Positions 11,863 through 50,263 of a stretch of DNA of 64,000 nucleotides are shown here, piece after piece. This DNA comes from Diphasiastrum complanatum (lineage: Eukaryota; Streptophyta; Lycopodiopsida; Lycopodiales; Lycopodiaceae): positions 25,553,106 through 25,617,105 of the forward strand of contig CM055100.1 in the NCBI GenBank assembly GCA_029204225.1, in the 5' to 3' direction. The notes below the pieces were generated by a model. That model saw only the letters and a program-made list of their open reading frames with translations, was not told the origin of the DNA and did no database searches. Every line of letters starts with the position of its first letter. The stretch's first letter is position 1. A program made the position numbers and the translations under genes.

Positions 11863-13332
11863 GTGATGGCAAGCATGGGAGAGTCCATTTTGAGTGAAAG
11901 TAGCAAATTGGACGGGATTTCCATCTATGCAGTGTGGGAATTCAAAATGAAAAACATACTGATGGAGAAAGACGTGTGGGAAGTCGTCACAGGTGATGAG
12001 AGAAGGCCGCCAAATGAAGCGGATATCAAAATGTTCGACAAAAAGATGAGGAAAGCTTTGACCTTCATTAACTTGTCAGTGAAGGACCACATCAGTACCC
12101 ACATTTGTGATGCTGTTACACCAAGACAGGCATGGGATGTGCTAAAGGACCAGTTCGAGACGTCAAATCCGTCAAGAATCATGTTTCTGAAGTCAAAGCT
12201 GAATAGTGCCCGCATGGAGCAAGGAGAGCACATTCAGACGTACATGACCAGAATGAAGACAATGAGAGGTAGGGACAAACTTTTTGGTGCAAGAAGGATT
12301 GAAGTTGCAGGTGACAAACGCAAGGAGAAGGATGTACCGTGGGATACATTTTCACCAGGAAGCCGATCACTTGATAGGAAGCTCCCTAAGTGGTTTGAAA
12401 GATTGTTGGAGAGCCACGACATGGATGACTTTCCAGGATCATCTAGCCAGGGAGAGCTACGAAGATTAACAAGAGAGAAGACACAACCTGAAAGGTATGA
12501 AGCAAATTATGCTCTCTTATCTAGCATTATTCAAAGCAAAGAACCTTCGACTTATGGTAAAGCGAAGGATGATGACATTTGGGTCAAGGCCATGGGAGAG
12601 GAGATGGAGTCAATTGCTAAACATAACACATGGGACTTAGTAGAACCATCAGTTGGCAAGAAACCCATTGGTTGCAAATGGGTATACAGGACTAAGTACC
12701 ATGCAGATGGAAGTATAGCAAAGCACAAGGCAAGATTGGTGATCAAAGGGTATGCACAAAGTAAAGGCATTGAGGAGACCTTTGCGCCGGTTTGTAAGTG
12801 GAATACTCTACGTCTACTTGTTGCTTTAGCTTCACATTTTGGTTGGCCTTTGCATCAGATGGATGTGAAATCTGCTTTTCTAAATGGTGAGTTAAAAGAA
12901 GAAGTGTTCATGGATCAACCTGAAGGCTTTGTAGCGAAGGGACAGGAAAATAAAGTATGTCGCTTGGAGGAAGCGCTTTATGGTCTTAAACAAACACCAC
13001 GTGCGTGGTATAGTAGGATTGATGCCTACTTTCGTTCAAAGGGGATGGTGAGAACACATTCTGATCCAAATCTATATGTCTTATGCTTTGATGGTATGGT
13101 TGCTTTGATTGCTCTTTATGTTGATGACTTGGTTATTACGGGAAATAATCAAGAGATGATAGACATGATCAAGAAAGACCTCATGGAACAATTCGAGATG
13201 ACAGATCTCAGCCTGATGCATTATTGCCTTGGAGTAGAGGTGTGGCAAAAAGGACACAAAGTGGGTTTAACACAGATGAAGTATGTCAAAGAGTTGCTGC
13301 ACAGGTTTAGGTTGCAGGATTTAAACCAATGA
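11863..13332 (+). CDS. Copia B gag-RT fusion protein (489 aa)
   Basis: One open frame joins two distant parts of a copia polyprotein. Residues 1-135 are gag (KLDGISIYAVWEFKMKNILM, ITxHICDAVTPRQAWDVLKD, SRIMFLKSKLNSARM). A short junction follows (RDKLFGARRIEVAGDKRKEK). From about residue 175 the integrase/RT linker and full RT begin (KKPIGCKWVYRTKYHADGS, KARLVIKGYAQSKGIEETF, MDVKSAFLNGELKEEVFM, EALYGLKQTPRAWYSRIDAY, catalytic LYVDDLVITGN). Gag zinc knuckle, protease and integrase are deleted, and the deletion keeps the frame. It ends LQDLNQ at a TGA where a one-base loss shifts the frame; the next ORF continues from there. Such a fusion cannot process or integrate by itself. Confidence 0.9.
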   Translation: MMASMGESILSESSKLDGISIYAVWEFKMKNILMEKDVWEVVTGDERRPPNEADIKMFDKKMRKALTFINLSVKDHISTHICDAVTPRQAWDVLKDQFETSNPSRIMFLKSKLNSARMEQGEHIQTYMTRMKTMRGRDKLFGARRIEVAGDKRKEKDVPWDTFSPGSRSLDRKLPKWFERLLESHDMDDFPGSSSQGELRRLTREKTQPERYEANYALLSSIIQSKEPSTYGKAKDDDIWVKAMGEEMESIAKHNTWDLVEPSVGKKPIGCKWVYRTKYHADGSIAKHKARLVIKGYAQSKGIEETFAPVCKWNTLRLLVALASHFGWPLHQMDVKSAFLNGELKEEVFMDQPEGFVAKGQENKVCRLEEALYGLKQTPRAWYSRIDAYFRSKGMVRTHSDPNLYVLCFDGMVALIALYVDDLVITGNNQEMIDMIKKDLMEQFEMTDLSLMHYCLGVEVWQKGHKVGLTQMKYVKELLHRFRLQDLNQ

Positions 13333-14053
13333 ATACTCCTATTGAACCAGGTAAAAAGCTTTCTAAGCTTGATGAGTCACAATCATTTGATGCTACGCTG
13401 TATAGACAGTTAGTAGGGAGCTTGATTTACCTTACCACGACTAGACCAGATATATGCTATGCTGTTGGCATTGTAAGTCAGTTTATGGCAGCACCTACGG
13501 AAACGCATTGGAAGGCAGCTAAACGCATTTTGCGGGATGTGAAAGGCACTTCAGAGTATGGCTTGATTTACAGGAAGCATGATGGTTTACCTGAGTTGTG
13601 TGGCTATGTGGATGCGGATTGGGGAGGTGACTATGATGATCGTAGATCCACCACAGGGTATGTATTCCAGTTTTGTGGTAGTTGCTTTTCCTGGTCTAGT
13701 AAAAAGCAAAGTACAATTGCTCTTTCCACCACAGAAGCAGAGTATAAGGCAATGTGTAGTGCAGCACATGAAGCTATATGGTTGAGACAAATCCTGGAAG
13801 AAATTGGCATGAAGCAGATTTACATGGCGACATTCAGAGTGGCATTCAGCTAGCAAAGAATCCAGTGCTCCATGCGAGAACTAAACACATTGAGATTCAG
13901 TATCACTTTATACGTGAGAGGTTGCTGAGTCGTGAAATTCATGTTGGTCATTGTAACACAGAAGAACAACTAGCTGATATTTTCACTAAGCCACTTGCTG
14001 GAGAAAAGTTTGATAAGTTTAGATCAAAGCTTTCTGTACTTAAAGTTTGTTGA
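13329..14053 (+). pseudogene. Copia B RNase H in two frames
   Basis: This continues the RT frame after the single-base frameshift at about 13322. It reads MNTPIEPGKKLSKLDESQSF, YRQLVGSLIYLTTTRPDICYA, THWKAAKRILRDVKGTSEYG, CGYVDADWGGDYDDRRSTTG, WSSKKQSTIALSTTEAEYKA and EAIWLRQILEEIGMKQ. Near 13810-13830 another shift moves to the frame with AKNPVLHARTKHIEIQYHF and EEQLADIFTKPLAGEKFDKF, ending at 14053. These are the standard Ty1/copia RNase H blocks, complete except for a few codons (the DNKSAI region). The polypurine tract and 3' LTR follow. Confidence 0.9.
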
Positions 14054-14107
14054 GTTTAAAGCTATGTATATGACTGTATAAAAAGTAGACTCTACTTTAA
14101 GGGAGAG

Positions 14108-14381
14108 AGTTAGAATTAAAGTAGAATCATTGTGTTACTGTACTGTGGGTCCTATCAGTGGATAAGGATCAGTTGGCCTCGCCACGAGGCAAGTCGACGG
14201 GACACGCGTCCCACCAACGACAACCTGGGTCATGCATGGGTTGCCTGAGTGAACAACTATATGTACAGTGTAATTTCATTTTGAGAAATACAGTTGCTAT
14301 GAGAGCTTGCTGTGGAGAGTGTTTTCTGTCTGTGTTACTGTGTAGCATGATCTGTGTTCCTGTGCAAAGCAAATTCTAAGT
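14108..14381 (+). repeat. 3' LTR of copia B
   Basis: This matches 10268-10541 over the full 274 bp with six substitutions and no gaps. The GTCCA target copy follows immediately, and the interrupted LINE reading resumes on the minus strand. Confidence 0.92.
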
Positions 14382-15395
14382 GTCCAACTGTCTCTGTAAT
14401 CCCTCTCTGGTACGGGAGACTAGTACCACATCATCCGCATAGAGAAGGATGGCAATTAGAATGTCCCCAAGCCGACAACCGTCCCCACCACACTGAGAGA
14501 TGACCTGCTCTAGCTCGTCAATATATAATCCAAAGAGAACTGGTTAGAGAGAGCATCCCTGCTTAACCCCAATAGTACTCCAGATCTGCTCAGAGATGCC
14601 ACTACCATGACGGAAGCAACCCAAAACCCTCTCATAGAGAATAATATCTGTAGAGAAACCCAGGTCTCGGAGTCTCTGGATGAGTAAGGTGTGGGGACAG
14701 AATCAAAGGCTTTCCTAAAGTCCACAAAACAACAATAAACCTTTTCTCTCCTGTGTCTAGCTTCCTCAATGAGGGCTCGAAGTGTGAATATGTGATCTGT
14801 AGTGGAATAATGAGCGCGGAACCCTGCCTGACCCGAGGCATGTAATCTCCTGAACTCTGCCTCTGAGCTAACTGCAGACTGGAGGATGGTGCCATATAGC
14901 TTTGCGAGAACATGTCCAATCATAATAGTGCGGTAATTACCAGTTACCATGGGGTCACCATTTTTATGGATAGGATGTATGATGTTGGTGCACCAAGAGG
15001 ATGGGAAGCCCTCAACAACGGCATGGTTAAGGAGAGTGGATAAGGTAGGGGCAAGAGTATCGGAGGCGTGAATCAAGAGCTCAGATTCAAGGTCTTCAAT
15101 GTCCTTGGTGCGGTGGGTTTTCAGCTTTTTGATTGCTGCCCGAACCAGGTCAGGGGTGAAAAAGGTGAAGTCTGAAGGTCGAGGAGAGATGGAGACAGGC
15201 GTATCAGTGGGTATAGTGTAAAGCTGGGTAGCATAGTTGGTCCAGATATGTAAATCGTCCAGTAGAGGGGGTGGGGCACGAGGGATAAACTCACGCCAAA
15301 AGGCACCAGAGGTGAGAAGGAGGTTCACAAGACGGTTACCTTCGGAGTCATTATAGGCACACTTTTTGCGACGGAGTGTACGATTGTACAATTGC
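14382..15395 (-). mobile_element. LINE, 5' part: reverse transcriptase up to YADD
   Basis: Minus-strand RT core of a non-LTR retrotransposon: IIHPIHKNGDPMVTGNYRTI (RT1), LHASGQAGFRAHYSTTDHIF, YCCFVDFRKAFDSVP (first catalytic Asp) and, in a shifted frame just before the copia B insertion, YADDVVLVSRTREGLQ (complement of about 14388-14440). The protein then continues beyond copia B at 10267. The frame is lost near 14700. The endonuclease domain expected upstream is absent; the element stops at about 15395 against an LTR-like repeat. The RT wording (QAGFR...STTDHIFTLR) differs from the common plant L1 pattern. Confidence 0.88.
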
Positions 15396-15397
15396 TC

Positions 15398-15914
15398 TTC
15401 CTCCCCTCTTCAGCAAAAAGAGGGCGCCTATTTATACTAGTAGAGAGAGAAATCCAAAGGCCAATGGTTCCCTGTGTGGAATATCCAAAAGCCAACAGCC
15501 AAGAGCCATGTGTTACATAGGAGTTACAAAAGCAAATGAAAAGCCTTGGCATTGGACAGCCAAGTGCTAATTGGAGAAGAAGGTAACATGTCTCATGGAC
15601 CCCCCATTATGAGTTGGGCCCCTCCAAACTTGAGTACATGGACCAAAAGTTAAAAAATGCTCCTTGGGTCCTCAAAACCATATATATTGCCCCAACTTCA
15701 TTAAATATGGCATTAACCCCGTGAAGTCACGCAATTCAAGCCTGGAGAAAGCTCGGTACTCGCCATACTATCTCTGGAGAAGATTCCACCCAGGGAGAGA
15801 ATAAACTCTGATGACCCTTGACAGCCGTCCATGGTGTACCTTCTGGTACCTCGACTTCGCAGTCAGAGCATCAACAGAGGAATCTCCATTAAAGGACAAA
15901 TAGTGACTTCTAAC
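15398..15914 (-). repeat. LTR-like repeat, copy 1
   Basis: About 520 bp, matching 16275-16803 closely by eye (shared start CTTCCTCCCCTCTTCAGC, shared end TGACTTCTAACA). On the minus strand the end reads TTAAGGGAGAG then TGTTAGAAGTCACTATT, the polypurine tract/LTR pattern of copia, so this would be the 3' LTR of a minus-strand element. Its other edge abuts the truncated LINE. Confidence 0.7.
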
Positions 15915-15960
15915 ACTCTCCCTTAATGACAAATTTAATTTTGCTTTACCCCCATCAAAG

Positions 15961-16180
15961 CAAGGTTGCATTGAACCGCGGTTCGAACTGTTCGAACCAT
16001 TCGAACCCGGTTCGAACCGGATTTAAAAAAAAATAACCCCTAAAAACTCAAAAAAAACATTTTGAATTTTTTTTTCGGTTCAAACCGTTTTCCGATTCGA
16101 ACCTGGCCTGCCGGTTCGAACCGGAAAGAATCGGTTCGAATCGGCCGGAATCGGCCAGTTCGAATTGGGGTGTAACCTTG
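15961..16180. mobile_element. hAT-like MITE with TTCGAA palindromes
   Basis: A 220-bp non-coding element bounded by near-perfect terminal inverted repeats (CAAGGTTGCA at the left, TGTAACCTTG at the right) and a perfect 8-bp direct repeat CATCAAAG (15953-15960 and 16181-16188). An 8-bp duplication with ends starting CA is typical of the hAT superfamily. The interior is almost entirely GGTTCGAACCGG-type palindromes around A/T-rich runs, so either strand could fold strongly. A truncated relative lies at 22636. Confidence 0.88.
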
Positions 16181-16274
16181 CATCAAAGGTTCTTGTTTTG
16201 TCTCTAGACCTCAATAGTGTAGGTCCCCAAGATCCTTCATCTCAAACTCTCTGGTCTCTCCAGCCTCTTCAGGT

Positions 16275-16803
16275 TCTTCCTCCCCTCTTCAGCAAAAAGA
16301 GGGTGCCTATTTATACTTGTAGACATAGAGAAATTCAAAAGCCAATGGTTTCCAATGTGGAATATCTAAAAGCCAACAGCCAAGAGCCATGTGTAACATA
16401 GGAGTTCCAAAAGCACATGAAAATCCTTGGCATTGGAAAGCCAAGTGCTAATTGGAGAAGAAGGTTACTTGCCCCATGGACCCCCATTATGAGTTGGCCC
16501 CCTCCAAACTTGAGTACATGGACCAAAAGTTAAAAAGTGCTCCTCGGGTCCTCAAAACCATATACATTGCCCCAACTTCATTAAACAGGGCATTAATCCC
16601 ATGAAGTCACGCAATCCAAGCCTAGAGAAAGCTCTGTTCTCGCCATACTATCTCTGGAGAAGATTCCACCCAGGAGAAAATAAACTCTGGTGGCCCCTGA
16701 CAGCCGTCCAGGGTGTACCTTCTGGTACCTCGACTTGGCAGTCAGAGCATTAACAGAGGAATCTCCATTAAAGGACAAATAGGAAAAATAGTGACTTCTA
16801 ACA
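16275..16803 (-). repeat. LTR-like repeat, copy 2
   Basis: Direct repeat of 15398-15914, ending TTCTAACA at 16803. I find no primer-binding site at its lower edge and no polypurine tract beyond 16803. The space between the copies is only about 360 bp, mostly the MITE. This is probably a collapsed or internally deleted copia element, or two solo LTRs; no clear target duplication surrounds the pair. Confidence 0.65.
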
Positions 16804-16812
16804 CTGCCAAGT

Positions 16813-16850
16813 AAAATAGTTCCTAGGCCCATATGCCCTAGAACTATTTT
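16813..16850. repeat. 38-bp near-perfect palindrome
   Basis: AAAATAGTTCCTAGG at the left is mirrored by CCCTAGAACTATTTT at the right, around CCCATATG. It would form a hairpin with one or two bulges. Just beyond it, CTAACACTCCTCTACTAAC on the plus strand resembles another minus-strand polypurine tract/LTR start, so the hairpin may sit inside an LTR end. Confidence 0.7.
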
Positions 16851-17321
16851 ATGTGTCTAACACTCCTCTACTAACAAAAGCTTGGCCTTAATGTGTTCCA
16901 CGAAAGAAAATAACGTACTAAAGAGTTGAGGTAGCTGCTGTAAGATATAGTTGTAGAAGTGCCTACATAGTTGAAAAATGTCATTGCCATATATAGGTTG
17001 TACAAGTTCATAGATTGAATAAGTAGCTGGAAAAGTCTCCAAATTGAAGTAAATGCTTGAACATGAAAAATGTAAACTACTATCCTTGGGTAGTTATAGA
17101 AGGTTTGTCAAGCTAGATAACACCCAAGAACACATAAGAATAGTTGTCAGGAATGAGTCGACTACAAATGATACTACAATTATGTGTGGACTAGGCTAGT
17201 CGTATGAACCAATAGACCACATCAAGGCACCAAGCAATCTATAAGGACCAATTTGTTAGAATTTTCAAATATTGTAATGCTTTGTAAGCAAAAGGACAAG
17301 GTCCTATAAGCATTATTAACT

Positions 17322-17643
17322 GGACTTACAATGTAACTGGAATAATAAAGTTGCAAGTAGTCGTCTTTTGTGTATGGAAAAGGGCTTGTGCTAAATGGAT
17401 TATATATGAGGAGACAACAAATATTTGTCTCTCTTTCTCACCTTGGACTATTGCCATCTTTGTATCTTAATGTAGTGCTGTAAAGAAACTAATAGAGTAA
17501 ACTGTTTACTCCATAATTTTGGGAAACGAAGCCCCCTTGGGAAAGATTTTGTTGTCTCCTCATATATAATCCATTTAGCACAAGCCCTTTTCCATACACA
17601 AAAGCTATTTACAACTTTATTATGCCAGTTACATTGTAAGTCC
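17322..17643. repeat. Inverted repeat, arms of about 95 bp
   Basis: The left arm (17322-17418, starting GGACTTACAATGTAACTGG) is repeated as its reverse complement at 17551-17643. They differ by about three substitutions and one 4-bp gap, with a 132-bp loop. The arms contain a TATA-like ATTATATATGAGG and follow TGTTAGAATTTTC at about 17250, so they look like two copies of one LTR fragment facing each other. A transcript across it would form a long hairpin. It lies about 0.9 kb upstream of the first recognised kinase exon. Confidence 0.85.
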
Positions 17644-17744
17644 ATTTTCAAGGTGAGATTCCAGCCATTTTCAAGCCAATTTGAGGCAGAAATACTTTCT
17701 TGCAACATTGTGGGTGATTTTTTAAGGGTTTAAAAAAAAAAACC

Positions 17745-17912
17745 GTTTCCCAACAAAAGGTGTTCTGGGAAACAAATGTTTCCCATCAGGGAACGCGTTT
17801 CCCTGATGTGGAAACGACTGTTTTGCAGGGGGTGTTTTCCATGGTCGGGGAAACGAGATATGCTGGGAAATGTGTTTCCCAGCCAAAAGGGGCCAGGAAA
17901 CGCATTTCTCCA
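17745..17912. repeat. Palindrome-rich block, GGGAAACGCGTTTCCC type
   Basis: Non-coding stretch made of repeats of TTTCCC and GGGAAA in both orientations (CCGTTTCCCAAC, CTGGGAAACAAATGTTTCCCA, CAGGGAACGCGTTTCCCTGA, GCTGGGAAATGTGTTTCCCAGC). Several are nested perfect or near-perfect palindromes. It resembles the other palindromic small elements here in design, but I could not define terminal repeats or a target duplication. Confidence 0.6.
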
Positions 17913-18516
17913 GTACTATTGTTTACTCTGTGAAACACTCTTATCATTGCAATCTTGTCTATTCATCTTTCTATATTGTCATGAAATTTGATCATTGATT
18001 GCTTCCACTTGGAAATTGCGAGAAGAATTTACACCCTGAAACCAACATGGCATCAAACCAAGAAGATCCTATGTGATCCTTCTCACACTGCCTATCAGGA
18101 AATTTGATTTGCTAGTGCATTTTTGAACTCTTCTTATTAGATTTAGATGAGTAGCACACGAATTATTTACTGTGTTGCAGCCAAAGTGAGAATGCAATTT
18201 TATTGCCTTCATTCTTGCATGAATGGTAAGGAAGAAAATCAATGAAACATGCAAGTAGAAGGCCCATAGGAAGGTCATTATGAAGCAAAAAGAAACACCC
18301 TTGTGAATCTGGTCAGAGTTTTTACTGGATTTTCAAGCATTGCTAAGAAAGCCCACTCTCATTCTGCAGTATTTTCCATAGGAAAAACCATCATCATTAA
18401 TTATTTGCTTTTATTTTATGTGTTCTTTATTCTTTGATGTGATCTATTTTTTAAAATGCTGTACTTTAGAATATTTTTTTTCTAATCTGCAAATGTATGC
18501 TGATTTTTTATTGCAG

Positions 18517-44504
<25,988 letters not shown>

Positions 44505-46534
44505 AACAAGCTTGTGGAAAATGAGTACGAGATGATGGATTTCTTACTCCAAAGCCCAAAAAGCTACACAGCATCTCAGGAAATCTTGTACACCTAGTTA
44601 TTGTATTGAAACAATCATGCCATGGTATTAGAGAACTTTAAAAATTTCATGTCAAAATATTTGTTCTATACGTCCAAAGTTTTTTCTAAGCTTTGTAACT
44701 ACAAAGTTGATGAGTGCAACTTTGTAGTGTCTTTGGACGAGGTTGAATGAGCCATTTCCACATTCTTTCATTGGCTGCGACAAGAAAGGATGTTAAATGC
44801 TTCAGCGATAGTATTGATGGTGGTTAGGTCCACACTCCACACAAAGAAATCTTTTGTTTATGGTATTTTTCTTCAGATCCTGCGTAATATTAACTGCCGG
44901 CCCAATAAAAAAATTGTATTAATCAAAAGAGTTTGATATTGTTGGGAGTCGAAAGTGATTTTCCATTATAATTGATTATACTGATTTGAGATTTTTGAAA
45001 TTTTTTTCTATTACAAGCAGCTAGCCCTTACTCCAATTAAAAGTTCCTGCTGGATGCTGGACAAGGACCTGTACATCATATTTTGGGCATAAGTGGCAGG
45101 GTAGGGTAATATAAAAACCAACATATGAAAGGAAATCTTGAACTGATACCTGAAAAGAAACTGTTTACTGATTTCCAAAATAAATCCTTGTAATAATCAT
45201 AATTGCAAGAATCATGAAAATGAAACAAATTGTGTTATGACTCATGAGGATGAAAGCTGAGCTCTTGAGCTGCTAATGTAAGGACCCACGGTGCTTTCTG
45301 GTCAGACTCAGGACAAGAACATCTTGTGGTGATGACATGCAGATTGAACTCTACAGGCTATCAGGTAATAAGCTCAAGAGATTACTTTCAGGAACCAAGA
45401 ATACATTTCAACGATGGAAAATCTAAGAAAACTATGCCTAGTGAGAAAGTTCCAGTGAATTGCTATTGCTGCAGCGAATTGTTAACATAAATTTTTTTTG
45501 TGCAATTTTCTTACCAAAAGAAAGGAAAAAACAGCGATTCGTGAACATAATTTTTTTTTCCGTGAGATTTCTACCAAAAACAATAGTGATTTGCAGCGAA
45601 TCTCTATTTTTTTTACAGCAATTTGTGATATCGAAGATGAAATTTCTTGAAGATGTGGGCTAAGGACATACTGACCAGGAAATTGGATTGCAATCTCAAA
45701 TAGGTATGGGGAATGCGAACAAAAACATCCCTGATGAGATTTGAGGGTACATGAAAACGGGAATGGAGATACCATGCCATCCATGTTATATAACGAAAGC
45801 AAGGATGAACTTAATTATGAACTTTGTGCATTTTAGACTTCAACTCTATGCACGTGAACTCAAATTTGTAAAGTTTGAAATTTGAAATTACATATTTTAT
45901 TGGAAAGCATATTGTTGGATGATTTCTTCAATGGCGTTGCCGTTTTAGTATAAATGCCATACAAGATCATTCATATCAATGCCCAAGCATATCCTCATTT
46001 ATGTAACTATCTCAATCAATTTGTAAACTTTGTGAGTTCTTGTGTGTGAACAATCAAATATATATGTGTTTGGTTGAAATTGACTATCACAACAAGTGAT
46101 TCATTGATATTGATCACATGAGCCAATAGACTAACATTGGTGCTACATTTAAAGTATCATTACCAAGAAAACTTGTTGCCCTTGTAGGCGGATAGTGGAC
46201 GTGATCATTGCATAAGTGCTATCATTTACTTATTTGCAATACACAGGAGAATCTAAACTTATCTTGTTACAATGTCATACTTGATGTCAATTCTATACCA
46301 AAATTTCAATCTTCAGTACCAAGTAGTCATAAACGTTTAAGTCAATCAAGTGTTGTCAATGTAGGGAGTCTGCTTTGAAAAGATTTAAAATAAAACCCAG
46401 TGCATAAAATAAAAGAAACAAAGCTAGATCTGTGGACCACACATAATTTTTTATCTTATTGTCATGGGAAAAAAATTTTGAGCTTATGCTAGCTAAATAA
46501 AGTTGAATATTCATGGCACAATTATTATTGCAGA
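44505..46534. other. Downstream of the kinase gene; nothing recognised
   Basis: Includes the 3' untranslated region. AATAAA at about 44904 is a possible polyadenylation signal. AT-rich runs and a few GCAGCGAATYG repeats (45470-45610) are present. No conserved ORF. Confidence 0.45.
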
Positions 46535-46558
46535 TTTTTTTTTTTTTTTTTTTTTTTT
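46535..46558. repeat. Poly(T) run
   Basis: 24 Ts; possible tail of a minus-strand retroposed sequence, but no source gene was recognised next to it. Confidence 0.9.
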
Positions 46559-46599
46559 GAAATATGATGATATCTATGTCATTTATAGGAGAGACATGA

Positions 46600-46790
46600 C
46601 AAATAAACATGTGCGTGGACAAAGCATATAAGCTTATGTGCTTGTAAATAGGGTGTATATGAGCCTCTGTGTGTGTGTGTGTGTGTGTGTACAAGACAAA
46701 TAAGCTCTTGTGTGTAGACATGGCAAATAAGCTCGTGTGTAGATGTGGCAAATAAGCTCGTGTGTAGATGAAGCAAATAAGTTTGCAGCA
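46600..46790. repeat. Minisatellite with (GT)n core
   Basis: About five degenerate copies of a 26-30-bp unit, RCAAATAAGCTCGTGTGTAGATG, with a (GT)n expansion at 46667-46690 inside one unit. The last three copies (46697-46785) are the most regular. Confidence 0.85.
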
Positions 46791-49727
<2,937 letters not shown>

Positions 49728-50263
49728 AAAAAGAATACAATACAAGTGATGTAAGAGAGAAAAGTTTCTTAGGATATATCTATTGCAATGACTTCAAACT
49801 TTGAGTGGAACACATTCACAACTTCATGCTTAGAAGTTACAAGACTCTCAATTACACACTTCTTGACCTCCTTTTCACATCTCTTTATTAAAGACTCCAC
49901 TCACTACCTATAACTACCTTGTTACATTAGTATGAGTAGGTGACTTGACGTTTTTACTTGCATTAATGTCCTCGCCACCTACTCAAGTTCTTGTTGATAT
50001 AAGTTTATCCAACTTATCATTGACTTGAGCATGAGACAAGAGAAGGTTCTACATAGATCCTTCATCACCATTATTTTTCTCTTGAAATGCTAATTATAGA
50101 TTAATGAATTTTGTACAAAACATAACAAAGCAAAACTTAAATTATGTTAGCTTCCATATATTTAAGCAAGGAGAAAATGGAGGAGTCTCAATTCCCAAAT
50201 TCCCTATAAATAATGTCTAATTATTCCAAAGTGTGATAGCTTTGAGACATTGCCAGAATCAAT

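Larger units (their letters stand above)
10268..14381 (+). mobile_element. Copia element B, nearly intact ends, inside the LINE
   Basis: Complete LTR-to-LTR unit of 4.1 kb. The 5' LTR is 10268-10541 and the 3' LTR 14108-14381, both 274 bp with six mismatches by my count (97.8% identity). The primer site TGGTATCAGAGC (10542-10553) follows the 5' LTR, and a purine tract (TTTAAGGGAGAG, about 14096-14107) precedes the 3' LTR. GTCCA flanks both sides (10263-10267 and 14382-14386) as a 5-bp target duplication, possibly 6 bp (GTCCAA). A 1.3-kb untranslated leader separates the primer site from gag. The coding part is a deletion derivative: gag start fused to RT, with protease and integrase absent, so the element needs a helper. 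Confidence 0.93.
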
